In this document: positions 10,001-17,411 of the stretch, one piece after another
Numbering within the stretch: the stretch's first letter is position 1
Layout: every line of letters starts with the position of its first letter
DNA from: Candidatus Woesearchaeota archaeon
GTDB taxonomy: Archaea; Nanobdellota; Nanobdellia; Woesearchaeales; WJKV01
Assembly: GCA_014728875.1 (NCBI GenBank)
Contig: WJKV01000011.1
Span: 1 to 26,722 of the forward strand
Length of the DNA: 26,722 bases
Reading direction: 5' to 3'
The notes under the pieces: generated by a model
What the model saw: the letters and a program-made list of their open reading frames with translations, nothing else
What the model was told of the DNA's origin: nothing
The model's database searches: none
Translations under genes and position numbers: made by a program

Positions 10001-13000
10001 CTGTCTGTAGGTACAGCACTTCTATGCAGGACTTCAACCAGATGCAGAACAGGTTCTCTTCTGATGATTATGTATTTTATCCTAGAACCCCTTATCTGAG
10101 CCTTGCTGATGGCAGCACGTATACTTACTATGTCGGCTGCAGGGACGAGGCAGGAAATCTCGCAGCACCTTATACTGTCGATATTGAAGTGGATCTGCAG
10201 GAGCCTGTAAGAATATTTGATGCAGAACCTGCCGGCCATATCAACAATCTGCCTGTTGTCAATGCTTATACCTACAGAAATGTGCAGTGCACTTATGATC
10301 ACGGCACAAAGACCGGTCTGCCGATGAGAACGATAAAAACCAGCAAAGGCTACTTGCATACCTCTGCACAATTCAGCGGAAATGTCTTGTTCGTCCCTGA
10401 AGGAACAGAGACTTCTGTTACTATCGATTGCGGGCAGGGCAGCGGTCTATTGCCTGCGACAGAAACAGTCCGCTTCACAGTCGACAAAACTTCGCCGAAT
10501 ATTGTTTTAAGCAGTCCTGTGCAGGGTCAGGCAGTAGATGCTGTTGTTGTTGATCTGACAGGCAGCACAGAACCGTTAAGCGAGATTGATGTATATGTGA
10601 ACAAGATATTCCATAGAACAATAAAGACAGAAAGAGAGGATTTCGAAGAAGAGATATTTCTTGAGAGAGACGGAAATAATATCATTGATTTGTTTGTTAT
10701 TGACAAGGCAGGCAACAAGGCATTGAAGACTGTTTCAGTCGATGCAAACGGTCCGAATCTTGCAGTGAAACAGATTGTGCCTGTCAGCGGAAAAATAGGA
10801 GATCTTACAGGCATAGTCGCATCCATAGACGGCGATGATTTCAACGAAGAAATGAGCGAGTTCACAGTTCTGAGGAACGATATAGAGATCAGCGGAGAGC
10901 TGTCGTACTCTCCTGAAAGAAATTCGTGGAAATTTGTGCCTGACCAGGGCTATCTCTCAGACGGAGACTATCTGATAGCCGCCATTCCTGTAAATGATTT
11001 TGGAGAGAAAGGTTTTGGAAAGAGAGCAGAGTTTACAGTCCAGGAGGATGCGCCGAAGATAGAATGGATTTATCCAGAAAAAGAAAATGGTGTTTTGAGC
11101 AGCCGGCTCTTAAAACCCGCGGTTGAGTTCAGCACAATAAGTTCTACTGCGCCTGTCACGGACGCCGAGGTATACGTGCAGAACAGGATCAGGGACGGCA
11201 CTGGTTTTGACCGGAAAAGATACAATTTTGCAAGAACAAAAGATGATGCGTTCACTTCCAAACTTGACATGGCAGAAGGGATCAATTATCTGCGCATCAA
11301 GGCAAGAAATTTGTACGGGGAAACTGATTATCTAAGGGGAGTTTTTGTTGACACAGCAGGTCCGAGGGCAAATATAGAACCTAAAGGCACAATAACAATG
11401 ACCCGGCCGGAGATAACTGCGAAGTTTCAGGAAGATGTCAAACTGAAATATTACGACCTGATTGAAGTCGGAAGCATACTGCAGAATCTTACAAGAGGAA
11501 TGAGCGTGACCAAGAAATCCATGAAAGAATACGTATTTGACATAGGCGCGCAGTTAAGGAGCGGAACTTATCTGTTCACAATAGGTGTAGAAGATGCGTT
11601 AGGCAATCCTGAAGAATCACAGCAGGAATTCGTAGTCAATGTCGGCGAACTGGATCTTGAACTGCTGAATCCGAAATATGAAGTTAGTCCAGAGCCTGTG
11701 TTTGATTTCAGATTGAAGTCCAACCAGGATGCGAACTGCAGATACAGCCAGATTTACGATTCCGGCGTTCACACTTCGATATATACTTTCAATGGCCTGT
11801 TCGACCAGACAGGCCAAGTTATACATGTTATAGAAAACCTTGATACTATAACTGCTGAATATCCTGGCTACAAGTCTTTCTATGTGTGGTGCGAAAGCGT
11901 TCTGTCCAAGACAATTTCGCAGCCTGTGGAATACAGATTGAGCATTGACGAGACAAAGCCTGAGATTATAGATCTGTATGCAGAGCCTGCGCCTGTGACA
12001 GAACAACCTCTGCAGACGACATTGTACGTTGAAACTGACGACGAAACAAGATGCAGATTTGAATGCAATACAGATGTCGTTAACTATAACAGCATGGAGA
12101 ACGAGTTCTCAGAGGAATTCTCCACCACACACAGTGTGGAAATGAATCTTGTGGACAAGACCGATTATGAATGCAATATTGCCTGCATGAACCTGGCTGA
12201 GCTTGTATCTGAAACAGAAAAATTAGAATTTAAAGCAGATACAGGCCTGGGGGCGGGTCTCAGGATAGTCTCTCCTGAACATGACAGTGCGTATCCGCCG
12301 GGACCTGTAGAACTATTGATAAAAAGCCAGAATCTTGCACAATGCAGCTATACATTGGATGATCTGCCCCCTGTAGAATTCCCTGCGATCAGCCGGCAAT
12401 TCAACACGACATTTGAAGACCTTTTGGAGGGCGAGCATAATCTTGAAGTGAGCTGTGTTTACAGCGTTGGAAGCGATACAATAAGCAGCACTTTCTATAT
12501 TGATGATACTCCGCCGTCTGAAATCTGGGTAGAGGACGGAGACTATGCCTGCAGCGGCAGCCTGATAAATGTTACCTGGGAGGCGGAAGATCCAGAGAGC
12601 GGAATACTAGAATATGAGTATGCAGTGAGGAGCGAGCTTTCAGAGGATTATGATGTGCGGAACTTCACAAAGACGAAAGCAACAACAGTGGAAACTCCTT
12701 TGCAGAACCTTTCTTCCGGCAGGTATTATTTTGCAGTAAGAGCAAAAAACAGGGCAGGACTGTGGACAGAATTGATAGAAAGCGACGGCGTCCTGGTTGA
12801 TGATACTCTGAATATCTGCGCAGAAGAAGCGCCGCCAATAGCACAGTTGCAAGTAGAAGAACTTGCAGGAAAAACTGTTGTATCTATCGTATGCAGTGAT
12901 GAGAAAACCGGGTGCGCGCCCGATATGTACTATGGCACATCGCCTGACATGGGTGCCTGCGAACCCGCTCAGCTTTACAATGGAAGCTTAGAGTTGTATG

Positions 13001-14553
13001 AAACGCAGCAGTTTTGTTATCTTGTCAGCGATCTTGCTGGAAACGAAGTGACCGGAGAAGAGACTATAATTGTACTGCCTGCGGAACTGGTGGGCTGTCC
13101 AAACGATCTTGACTGCGACGAGATAATAAATGAAGAGGATCCTGACATTGACGGCGACGGCATCCTGAATTGTGAAGACGACGATGATGATAACGACGGC
13201 ATCCTGGACTATGACCTCGCGACTAATTACAATACCGATTTTGATGATGATAACGACGGCGTGAATGATGATTTAGATTATCATACAAACAATGATCTTG
13301 ACCTGGACGGCCTGCCTAACGGCGTGGACGATGATGACGATTGCGACGGAATTAGTGACTGCGATGATCCTGACGATGACAATGACGGGATATTGGATGT
13401 AGATGATCTGGATGACGATAACGACGGTGTTCCTGATGTTGATGATCAAGATTCAGGAGCTTCCCTGACACCAGATGACGACAACGATCTGGACGATGAC
13501 GGGATCTCTAATGCAATAGACGAAGACATTGACGGAGACGGGATCCTGAACGAGGACGACGCTGACATGGACAATGACGGCGTTCCCGACTGCATTGATC
13601 AGGACAATGACAATGACGGAATCCTGGACAAGGAAGATCCGGATTACAGCGATGATTTTGACGAGGACGGTTTGCCCAACAGGTGGGAGGAACAATACGG
13701 TCTGGACAAGGTGAACAGTGCAGATGCAGGCATGGACAACGACAATGACGGTTTGAAGAATGTAGACGAATTCAAGTTTAAGACAAATCCTTTGAATAAA
13801 GACACCGACGAGGACGGGCACACTGATTACGACGAGCTGTTCAAATATGAAGAACAGTACGATCCTGCAGATCCTGAGAGCAAACCGCCGAGCAGGTTCC
13901 TGTTCTATCTCATACTTGTGATAATCCTTTTAATCGTAGGTTTCATTGGATATTATGGTTATCAGATCTTGTATGTCAAACGAAAAGAGAAATTGGCAGC
14001 AAAAAGGGCAGAGGAACAAAGAAGATTGAGAGAAGAAGCAAGAAGAAAGGCGGTGCCGCCTCCGAAGCCGGCAAAGAAGCCAGCCAAAGCAGCAGCGCCT
14101 GCGCCCCCTAAACCGAAGAAGCTTTCTCCGCTGGAAAAAAGAATCTTGAAGATGAAAAGGATCAGGGAGCAGAGACGAAAGGAAAGAGAAGAGATGAGAG
14201 ATAGACTGTTCGGCAAGTTTGAGACTGCTGAAGAAAAGAAAAAAGAGAAAGAAAAGGAGAAGAAAGCTGAAAAGAAGCCTGAAGAAAAAGCAGAAAAGAA
14301 AGAAAAACCAAAGAAAGCTGAGCTGAAGAAGAAGCCCGCTAAACCTGCAAAACCTGCCCTGGCTCCAGAGTTCAAGAAACTGAGCCAGATGGTGAAAAAA
14401 GGCAGGAAAATAAAGACGATCGCCCAAAAATTAGAAGACTTGAAGATGCCCAAGAAAAAGGTTGACAGGCTGGGCGAGCTCATAGAAAAAAGAAGAGGCA
14501 AAAAAGCCAAGGACAAGTTTGATGAACTTGTTGCGCTCAAGAAAAAGAGATGA
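4030..14553 (+). CDS. Giant multidomain surface protein (3507 residues) with Ig-like array, calcium-type repeats, C-terminal membrane helix and basic cytoplasmic tail
   Basis: One uninterrupted frame. Residues 1-32 are a Sec signal peptide (basic start, helix, then FVSA before TCC). Four carboxypeptidase-regulatory-like beta domains follow at about 132-205, 211-297, 298-385 and 530-612 (pattern GxVxDxxGxPVxxAxV...G.Y). An FN3-like domain lies at about 626-717 and a Cys-rich block at 717-1047. About 15 Ig-like domains span 1048-3021, marked by recurring Val-Asp-x-Thr-x-Pro boundaries, and 14 acidic DxDxDG repeats span 3039-3266. One membrane helix lies at about 3290-3313, then a Lys/Arg/Glu/Ala-rich cytoplasmic tail to 3507. 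Domains are recognised by pattern, not search. This topology fits an outward-projecting, calcium-stiffened adhesin or envelope protein. The next gene starts 6 bases after its stop, so it likely heads or joins the downstream operon. Role as adhesin is inference. Confidence 0.85.
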   Translation: MKKRGGKSRVSRSLFLIFLFSLFVISACFVSATCCVNEQTSFTSTAVDVTCIDNLPSTQCFSGFFSNATTCKDVQQCGCCVCNYGSANPTVYKGGDLRVSNNFCAAFCAPYSYNLIPGLTTASCSQQENATGISGYVFDSDGNPVHGAQVTETGGSSDVTDAQGKYSLSVFQQTTTVTASKANVQNNINVNVATKKTGWNITLDLAAVSADLVGKITPLISGVPSPTPLSNVVVTVTDGVNQFATETDVAGEYEFIAIPISDYALTANRCGFFPESAQVSVTAPLTRKDISLRSAPQETLTGVVKDLQNRPVKDADIAISPKRGIVQKSDEQGIYRVTNLDSNCQYTVTATKAPQYQDSSKTKSIYATDPLTTNTLDFVLEPSVMFDFCTDIGDCRGEDLILGTPDDCGCPPNYVCNQLTGNCDRKPTIDCCDYDFLCQPPQARSGVTAQCGSEKETCSNVCAEIINCPADEKLSNQNTDGVCKCAGETVTILQSLADQYGFENTAGKYCCPFSPVSISEVPCEFQQKAAIVGIVVSRIDGEPIDATVTADPNTAGEQSTMSSSVDGSYVLFVDPNIDHTINFKRPPLYEPETRVVRAGNLAVGETFTLDVSLGIVARTCDYPSTPEVPDFVAENVVCKNQARLTWNNEYCRNTDGVQSFIITADNLNKTYVVSPDNDELIIKDLDWNELYSFSIQAKYSDHNSPRTSRAVAVSGFDPGDEECDGRCDSEEFCLDNTKRRMCDQNNHVTTDLLSPNYFPDCEQHQQTTGSDYAFVCIGSGANKRTKCVEQSKCGFDLTNPVPFLGLLFNSLKCSKNPATKNDRGCYMDRSGSVKNFCYPCPDSENITCSDYKSKYACEQNKCLVPEDCIWYSPEFTGMGEGFCVDSDTLSKTKYKQREQMTVNLLNETIKQSKCSLCSKQGKIFNNVGCEQDACSRLGFCYAELDNKNISSCVQCSFTPPVTTCNDFKTEESCISATGENQEFVLFSSSLPESAKYSDDACGIGRCIWDDQRNGCYKDGNGDGQADCVTIEFGVEAFNPICELDIIPPTTTPNSDTLILGNASDRNTVNFTVSEAISNFYYCIYKEGGTRCSVMKKISGTNSNRVKGNVVSVRPVEEFKNAIYKEGNYRIRYYAEDASKNKELLKEVAVFVDTKKPGITIQNQSVCVNCDLQIDCSAEESYLSKLVLSIQSDELVACKAYFIEPGDSLETTTQKSDLMIDIATSGILSYPRAAGASGLEDGNYRLYLQCEDVVGNEFKKQYFFKIDQLKGIKNVKPVGPIKNTAVRFEADTVKPSDCTISVDGGSRIKMDQLAGGRKHALEKNFVENSYHYYNIRCDEKYSITPNRCDSERYEFSIDNSAPATVARINDRLFDEDGWTIFLTDPAILKLYSTDESVKQNRIQFGADHIAYCYREDLLPCVPGQSVNSYRVFADAQSGTAEIKIPVDKNLKMCYHAIDKGGRKETTKCGKILFTVPPSVDLISPVNDYVTNKLHITVNATHDADNATDPLITTFNGEDFIAVAAQLIDSQIYGILTFLFPGLNRVSARVRDGAGVFGEDTVNVYYDKEGPSIQMTSDEVIEYNQPFLLSAEIKDLEWTSIDTADNIGEVTDAVVAIQSPVMSRTYNMTKQGSMWSAYIVPSVDSAGFADFLPGKYSITFNAKDGFGNENSKQYEIEIKDTIPANITIDLLTPNIPLPPFREEDVFYTKERMPVIRVRTTEPAECQLRISSIAPTITEDFVTNDSRTHLFSSQNLLSFSPGKEQRFSAQIVCRDLFAQTTQDTNIVIDYDDVAPNLQIFSSEGKNKIHKKGTVYLLSERNNVGDLSTRISVTDARRGEEIKCGLNCSNRGKSCGTHHQNSVLPVLGEDTFKRVQEEIIDYDLEVDKTGEFNYLLTCTDKAKNAASGEFTILVEKEEPTVNLTLPTIGPEPGINLQSADTGSPVIADIGARTIYNKLGVIADSQRENYKKFIIVDGKSGNTIPVQLIADVSERTVCRYSTSMQDFNQMQNRFSSDDYVFYPRTPYLSLADGSTYTYYVGCRDEAGNLAAPYTVDIEVDLQEPVRIFDAEPAGHINNLPVVNAYTYRNVQCTYDHGTKTGLPMRTIKTSKGYLHTSAQFSGNVLFVPEGTETSVTIDCGQGSGLLPATETVRFTVDKTSPNIVLSSPVQGQAVDAVVVDLTGSTEPLSEIDVYVNKIFHRTIKTEREDFEEEIFLERDGNNIIDLFVIDKAGNKALKTVSVDANGPNLAVKQIVPVSGKIGDLTGIVASIDGDDFNEEMSEFTVLRNDIEISGELSYSPERNSWKFVPDQGYLSDGDYLIAAIPVNDFGEKGFGKRAEFTVQEDAPKIEWIYPEKENGVLSSRLLKPAVEFSTISSTAPVTDAEVYVQNRIRDGTGFDRKRYNFARTKDDAFTSKLDMAEGINYLRIKARNLYGETDYLRGVFVDTAGPRANIEPKGTITMTRPEITAKFQEDVKLKYYDLIEVGSILQNLTRGMSVTKKSMKEYVFDIGAQLRSGTYLFTIGVEDALGNPEESQQEFVVNVGELDLELLNPKYEVSPEPVFDFRLKSNQDANCRYSQIYDSGVHTSIYTFNGLFDQTGQVIHVIENLDTITAEYPGYKSFYVWCESVLSKTISQPVEYRLSIDETKPEIIDLYAEPAPVTEQPLQTTLYVETDDETRCRFECNTDVVNYNSMENEFSEEFSTTHSVEMNLVDKTDYECNIACMNLAELVSETEKLEFKADTGLGAGLRIVSPEHDSAYPPGPVELLIKSQNLAQCSYTLDDLPPVEFPAISRQFNTTFEDLLEGEHNLEVSCVYSVGSDTISSTFYIDDTPPSEIWVEDGDYACSGSLINVTWEAEDPESGILEYEYAVRSELSEDYDVRNFTKTKATTVETPLQNLSSGRYYFAVRAKNRAGLWTELIESDGVLVDDTLNICAEEAPPIAQLQVEELAGKTVVSIVCSDEKTGCAPDMYYGTSPDMGACEPAQLYNGSLELYETQQFCYLVSDLAGNEVTGEETIIVLPAELVGCPNDLDCDEIINEEDPDIDGDGILNCEDDDDDNDGILDYDLATNYNTDFDDDNDGVNDDLDYHTNNDLDLDGLPNGVDDDDDCDGISDCDDPDDDNDGILDVDDLDDDNDGVPDVDDQDSGASLTPDDDNDLDDDGISNAIDEDIDGDGILNEDDADMDNDGVPDCIDQDNDNDGILDKEDPDYSDDFDEDGLPNRWEEQYGLDKVNSADAGMDNDNDGLKNVDEFKFKTNPLNKDTDEDGHTDYDELFKYEEQYDPADPESKPPSRFLFYLILVIILLIVGFIGYYGYQILYVKRKEKLAAKRAEEQRRLREEARRKAVPPPKPAKKPAKAAAPAPPKPKKLSPLEKRILKMKRIREQRRKEREEMRDRLFGKFETAEEKKKEKEKEKKAEKKPEEKAEKKEKPKKAELKKKPAKPAKPALAPEFKKLSQMVKKGRKIKTIAQKLEDLKMPKKKVDRLGELIEKRRGKKAKDKFDELVALKKKR
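7159..13090 (+). repeat. Array of about 15 diverged Ig-like domains within the giant protein
   Basis: The protein repeats a pattern of about 90-150 residues with boundaries such as VFVDTKKPGITI, YYDKEGPSIQM, TVDKTSPNIVL, FVDTAGPRANI, SIDETKPEIID and YIDDTPPSEIW, often preceded by an aromatic/Asp/Gly-Asn turn such as EDVVGNEF or RDEAGNL. This is typical of bacterial-type Ig-like domains in extracellular stalks. Units are diverged in sequence, so the DNA itself is not a tandem repeat. The domain count is my estimate from boundaries and could be off by a few. Confidence 0.7.
13144..13827 (+). repeat. Fourteen thrombospondin type 3-like acidic calcium-binding repeats
   Basis: The translation contains successive DxDxDG units: DIDGDGILN, DDDNDGVND, DLDLDGLPN, DDDNDGILD, DDDNDGVPD, DLDDDGISN, DMDNDGVPD, DNDNDGILD, DFDEDGLPN, DNDNDGLKN, DTDEDGHTD and others. 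In the family, the Asp side chains coordinate calcium and the chain forms a rigid rod. The stretch sits directly outside the C-terminal membrane helix, so it would be the membrane-proximal stalk. The underlying DNA is a low-complexity run of GAT/GAC codons. Confidence 0.85.
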
Positions 14554-14559
14554 ATTAAG

Positions 14560-15075
14560 ATGATTTTCAAGAAAAAAAGAGGTCAGATAGAAGCAAGGAT
14601 TGTGATATATGTATTGGCAGTGTTCATAGCAGGGACAATCTTGATCTATGGGTATACTGTCATCAAAGGGCTGGTAGGAACCCAGGAAGATATACTTTTG
14701 CTGACTTTCAAGGAGGACTTAAAGGCAAAAGTCGAAGAAAAGTCGTACGAATTCAGGTCTAGCGAGAAACTGACTTTCACACTGCCCAAGAAATATACGT
14801 CTGTATGCTATGGGGATGTGCGCAGGCTGGCCGACAACCAGTATCTTATAAACCTGATGCCGCCGGGCCTGACCCTGATAAAGGACAGTTTTTCAGACAG
14901 TGTGCCGTATAATTTCTTTTTGATGGAAAGAGGCCTTATAATGAGAGATGCGTTCCATGTCGGAGATCTTTTCATTCCTGACAATTTTGAATGTGTCAAT
15001 GTTACTGATGGACAATTGAACCTGCAGTTCACTGCGCAGGGCAGGCAGGGCGTGCAGATAAACAGGTGGGACTAG
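14560..15075 (+). CDS. Prepilin-like single-helix protein, 171 residues
   Basis: The N-terminus FKKKRGQIEARIVIYV matches a class III-like signal peptide, with Gly8 as the predicted last residue before cleavage and Glu at +3 rather than the usual +5. Residues 12-38 form the helix. The remainder (about 130 residues) looks mainly beta and has two cysteines (83 and 145) that could pair outside the cell. It starts 6 bases after the giant gene and its stop codon abuts the next ATG, so it is in an operon. No known family is recognised; pilin-like or pseudopilin-like scaffolding is inference. Confidence 0.75.
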   Translation: MIFKKKRGQIEARIVIYVLAVFIAGTILIYGYTVIKGLVGTQEDILLLTFKEDLKAKVEEKSYEFRSSEKLTFTLPKKYTSVCYGDVRRLADNQYLINLMPPGLTLIKDSFSDSVPYNFFLMERGLIMRDAFHVGDLFIPDNFECVNVTDGQLNLQFTAQGRQGVQINRWD

Positions 15076-16161
15076 ATGAGACGCAGCTTGTATAAAAGAA
15101 AAAAGCAGAACAAGAAAGGCGCAATAGAAGTACAGATGAACTGGATATTCATCGCGATAATAGGCTGTATCATTCTGCTTTTCTTTGTCACTGTCGCTGT
15201 AAAACAGAGATCTGCGTCCCAGCAAAGACTGATCGGAGAAGTTGTAAAGGATCTGGACAGCTATATCTCGGGCGCGTTATCTTCCACACAGGCAGCCACT
15301 GTCATTCCTATCCCTGATTTCGAGGTGCAATTTGACTGCAATGAGTACAGGATAGAGAAGCAAAGAAATCTCCTGGAGAACAGGGTTGTCTTTGCGACAG
15401 ACAGCGTCTCGCCGGAAGACAGACAGCTTGTTGTGTGGAGCCTGCCGTGGAACATCCCTTATCTTGTGACAAATTTTCTTTATGTCACTGGCCCCGGCGT
15501 AAAATATGTTTTTGCATATAAACAGAGCCAGGAGCCAAATTATAAGGAATTTTGTGAGGAATTAATAACAGACAAGATTGACAAGGAAATTGTATACATC
15601 CAGGAAGATGGGACAATAGATTTTGCAAATGAGAACAATTACAAGCTCAAGATTGTCGTGCTCGGCGGCCACCAGGTCACGCCTCCTGCTTTTGCATATA
15701 ACGAGAAGACCACGATTCTTATTGTTTCGCCGTTCGACAGGACGCAAAAATATCCAATCGGCAATCTTGAATATTACCAGTACGGAAAAGAAACAAGAAA
15801 TTTTGAAAAGGAAGGAGAAACATTGACTTTTATCGGGATCCCTTCCCTGGTCGGCGCGATCTTTTCTGACAGTTATGAGAATTACAACTGCTTGATGGAA
15901 AAAGCTGTAAGAAACCTTAATGTTGTCAATACTATCCTGATAGAAAAGGTTAATCTGCTGTCGAGCAAGACAACAGAAAAAGTCGCAGGATGCAGCATAT
16001 TTTATGGTGATGTGGAATTAGAGCATCTGAGCAGGATGAACAATGCAACCCGATATCCAGAAAGATGGACGGAAAATGCGGGAAAGATAATCAATACCGC
16101 GAACCTGCTCGACATACGGAATGAGATAATAGAACAGCAGTCATGTCCGTTGCTGTATTAA
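15076..16161 (+). CDS. Prepilin-like membrane protein, 361 residues
   Basis: It starts with the ATG immediately after the upstream TAG. A 15-residue basic leader ends KQNKKG, followed by AIEVQMNWIFIAIIG and a helix to about residue 42, again a class III-like pattern with Glu at +3. The exported part is about 320 residues with cysteines spread through it (near CNEY, EEFCEEL, YNCLMEK, VAGCSIFYG and the C-terminal QQSCPLLY) and mixed alpha/beta character. The basic leader is longer than in its neighbours. No enzymatic motif is visible. Its position between other prepilin-like genes suggests a shared envelope structure; function unknown. Confidence 0.75.
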   Translation: MRRSLYKRKKQNKKGAIEVQMNWIFIAIIGCIILLFFVTVAVKQRSASQQRLIGEVVKDLDSYISGALSSTQAATVIPIPDFEVQFDCNEYRIEKQRNLLENRVVFATDSVSPEDRQLVVWSLPWNIPYLVTNFLYVTGPGVKYVFAYKQSQEPNYKEFCEELITDKIDKEIVYIQEDGTIDFANENNYKLKIVVLGGHQVTPPAFAYNEKTTILIVSPFDRTQKYPIGNLEYYQYGKETRNFEKEGETLTFIGIPSLVGAIFSDSYENYNCLMEKAVRNLNVVNTILIEKVNLLSSKTTEKVAGCSIFYGDVELEHLSRMNNATRYPERWTENAGKIINTANLLDIRNEIIEQQSCPLLY

Positions 16162-16188
16162 GCAGAAAGGAAATTTAAAAAATCCAAG

Positions 16189-16707
16189 ATGAAACTAAGA
16201 AGAATACAGGTCAAAAAAAGAGGACAGATACAAACCCTTGAATCTGTTGCAGTGTTATTTGTTTTTTTCATCCTGCTGGCATTGAGCATGATATTTTATC
16301 TTTCATATGCAAAAAGCCAGGAGAGCGGCAGGATGGCAGAAATCAACAGGGAGCAGGCAATGATGGTGGCGCAGCAGATAATCAACCTTCCTGAATTGAA
16401 AAGCTCCAGGAGGGCTGTGAGAGGCGTCAATACAATAGACATTGTCAAGCTGGAGGCGTTAAAGAATGTCCTGGATACCAACTTTGATCTGCGGAGAGGC
16501 ATCTATCAGGAGCGTTTCGGTTCGAGCATCATCGATGTTTATGAGATATACCCCGGGCAGAACGAATGGGCACTATATAGTAATCCTGACCTGGACGCCA
16601 AGTTCAGGAACGAATTTTATGTACCTATTTCATTGTACAATTCATTAGACATACCAGGCGGCAATTATTCAGCAGGTCTGCTGCACATATTGTATTATGG
16701 TGGATAA
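16189..16707 (+). CDS. Prepilin-like membrane protein, 172 residues
   Basis: The leader RRIQVKKRG precedes QIQTLESVAVLFVFFIL; the Gln at +1 and a Glu at +6 make this one of the better class III-like signals in the cluster. The helix runs to about residue 40. It is followed by SQESGRMAEINREQAMMVAQ, an amphipathic stretch like the extended N-terminal helix of type IV pilins. The C-terminal part has no cysteines. The 27-base gap upstream is A-rich; a GAAAGGAAA stretch lies too far from the ATG to be a strong ribosome binding site. TAA at 16705 abuts the next ATG. A pilin or minor pilin is the best guess. Confidence 0.75.
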   Translation: MKLRRIQVKKRGQIQTLESVAVLFVFFILLALSMIFYLSYAKSQESGRMAEINREQAMMVAQQIINLPELKSSRRAVRGVNTIDIVKLEALKNVLDTNFDLRRGIYQERFGSSIIDVYEIYPGQNEWALYSNPDLDAKFRNEFYVPISLYNSLDIPGGNYSAGLLHILYYGG

Positions 16708-17268
16708 ATGCTAAAGAAAATAAAAACAAGAAGAGGACAGATGGAGATCATGGGTCTGCTGGTGATAGTGATGATATTCATAGTTGCCCTGATGTTTGTA
16801 TTGTTTTTTGTTGCAAGAGGGGATCGCACTGACGCGTTCAGGGCTTTTGACGATGAACTGCACGCATACAATACGATCAGCACGATTGTGCAGGCGCACA
16901 CACCCTGCAGGAGCCTGACCGTAACAGACGTGCTGAAATTTGCCTCGTTCGGAAACAACTGGCCCGGGGCGCGGCCTTGCCCAGAGGAAGGAATCCCGAT
17001 GGCGCCGGAAACTTATGCTACAGAACAGATAGAAACAATGCTGAACAGGTCCCTGGGCTTTATTGAACAGGATTATCATTTTTATGTCTACAGGGACCAG
17101 GATGTAAGAGCAGACGGAACAATCTCAAACTATGTGATAGACATCGTCTCAAGAAAGGATGTAGCGAGTGCAGAATTATGTGCTGACTATGTTGTGAGCG
17201 GGACACAGCCCATAAGCTACCAAGGAGGCACGTTTTTTGTGACCCTGGACATCTGCGACAAGAGATGA
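16708..17268 (+). CDS. Prepilin-like membrane protein, 186 residues
   Basis: The first nine residues are basic, then Gly10 and QMEIMGLLVIVMIFIVALMF, a class III-like signal with Glu at +3 and a helix of about 25 residues. The exported domain starts ARGDRTDAFRAFDDEL and includes four cysteines (in TPCRSL, RPCPEEG, AELCADY and DICDKR), consistent with two disulfides. The start overlaps the upstream stop region as TAAATG, and the stop overlaps the ATG of the next, very small gene as ATGA, so translation is likely coupled. No known domain is recognised. Confidence 0.75.
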   Translation: MLKKIKTRRGQMEIMGLLVIVMIFIVALMFVLFFVARGDRTDAFRAFDDELHAYNTISTIVQAHTPCRSLTVTDVLKFASFGNNWPGARPCPEEGIPMAPETYATEQIETMLNRSLGFIEQDYHFYVYRDQDVRADGTISNYVIDIVSRKDVASAELCADYVVSGTQPISYQGGTFFVTLDICDKR

Positions 17269-17411
17269 AAAACATGAAAACGCAAAACATACTGATAAAA
17301 ACCAGGAAAGCGGCCCTGTCATTGAGGGCTCTGCTAATAATATTGATTACTGTGTTCGGCCTGATCATATTGACCTTGCTGGTCACCACTGTTTTGCGAG
17401 CATTTAAGTGA
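17265..17411 (+). CDS. Very small single-helix membrane protein, 48 residues
   Basis: This short frame begins at the ATG of an ATGA overlap with the upstream stop and ends in a GTGA overlap with the next gene. It starts with a basic leader (MKNMKTQNILIKTRK) followed by AALSLRALLIILITVFG and a hydrophobic run to Val40, then RAFK. The Lys/Arg-Ala before the helix matches the weaker prepilin-like pattern in neighbouring genes. Overlap at both ends and a clear membrane helix support a real gene. It has almost no exported domain, so it may be a subunit that acts within the membrane, like other one-helix proteins; this is inference. Confidence 0.65.
   Translation: MKNMKTQNILIKTRKAALSLRALLIILITVFGLIILTLLVTTVLRAFK

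Noticed and set aside
13017..13821. Minus-strand frames over the acidic repeats, rich in Val, Ile and Ser
   Set aside because: They mirror the GAT/GAC codon repeats of the plus-strand gene and show no protein features of their own.
13144..13827. Possible tandem DNA repeat or CRISPR-like array in the periodic GAT/GAC stretch
   Set aside because: The periodicity is that of DxDxDG codons with varying spacing and no conserved DNA repeat or spacer structure.
13930..14570. Two overlapping long minus-strand frames (165 and 202 residues) rich in Phe, Leu and Ser
   Set aside because: They are antisense to the Lys/Glu-rich tail of the giant protein, whose AAG/GAA codons read as CTT/TTC on the other strand. 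The hydrophobic look is a by-product of that composition, and neither has a promoter.
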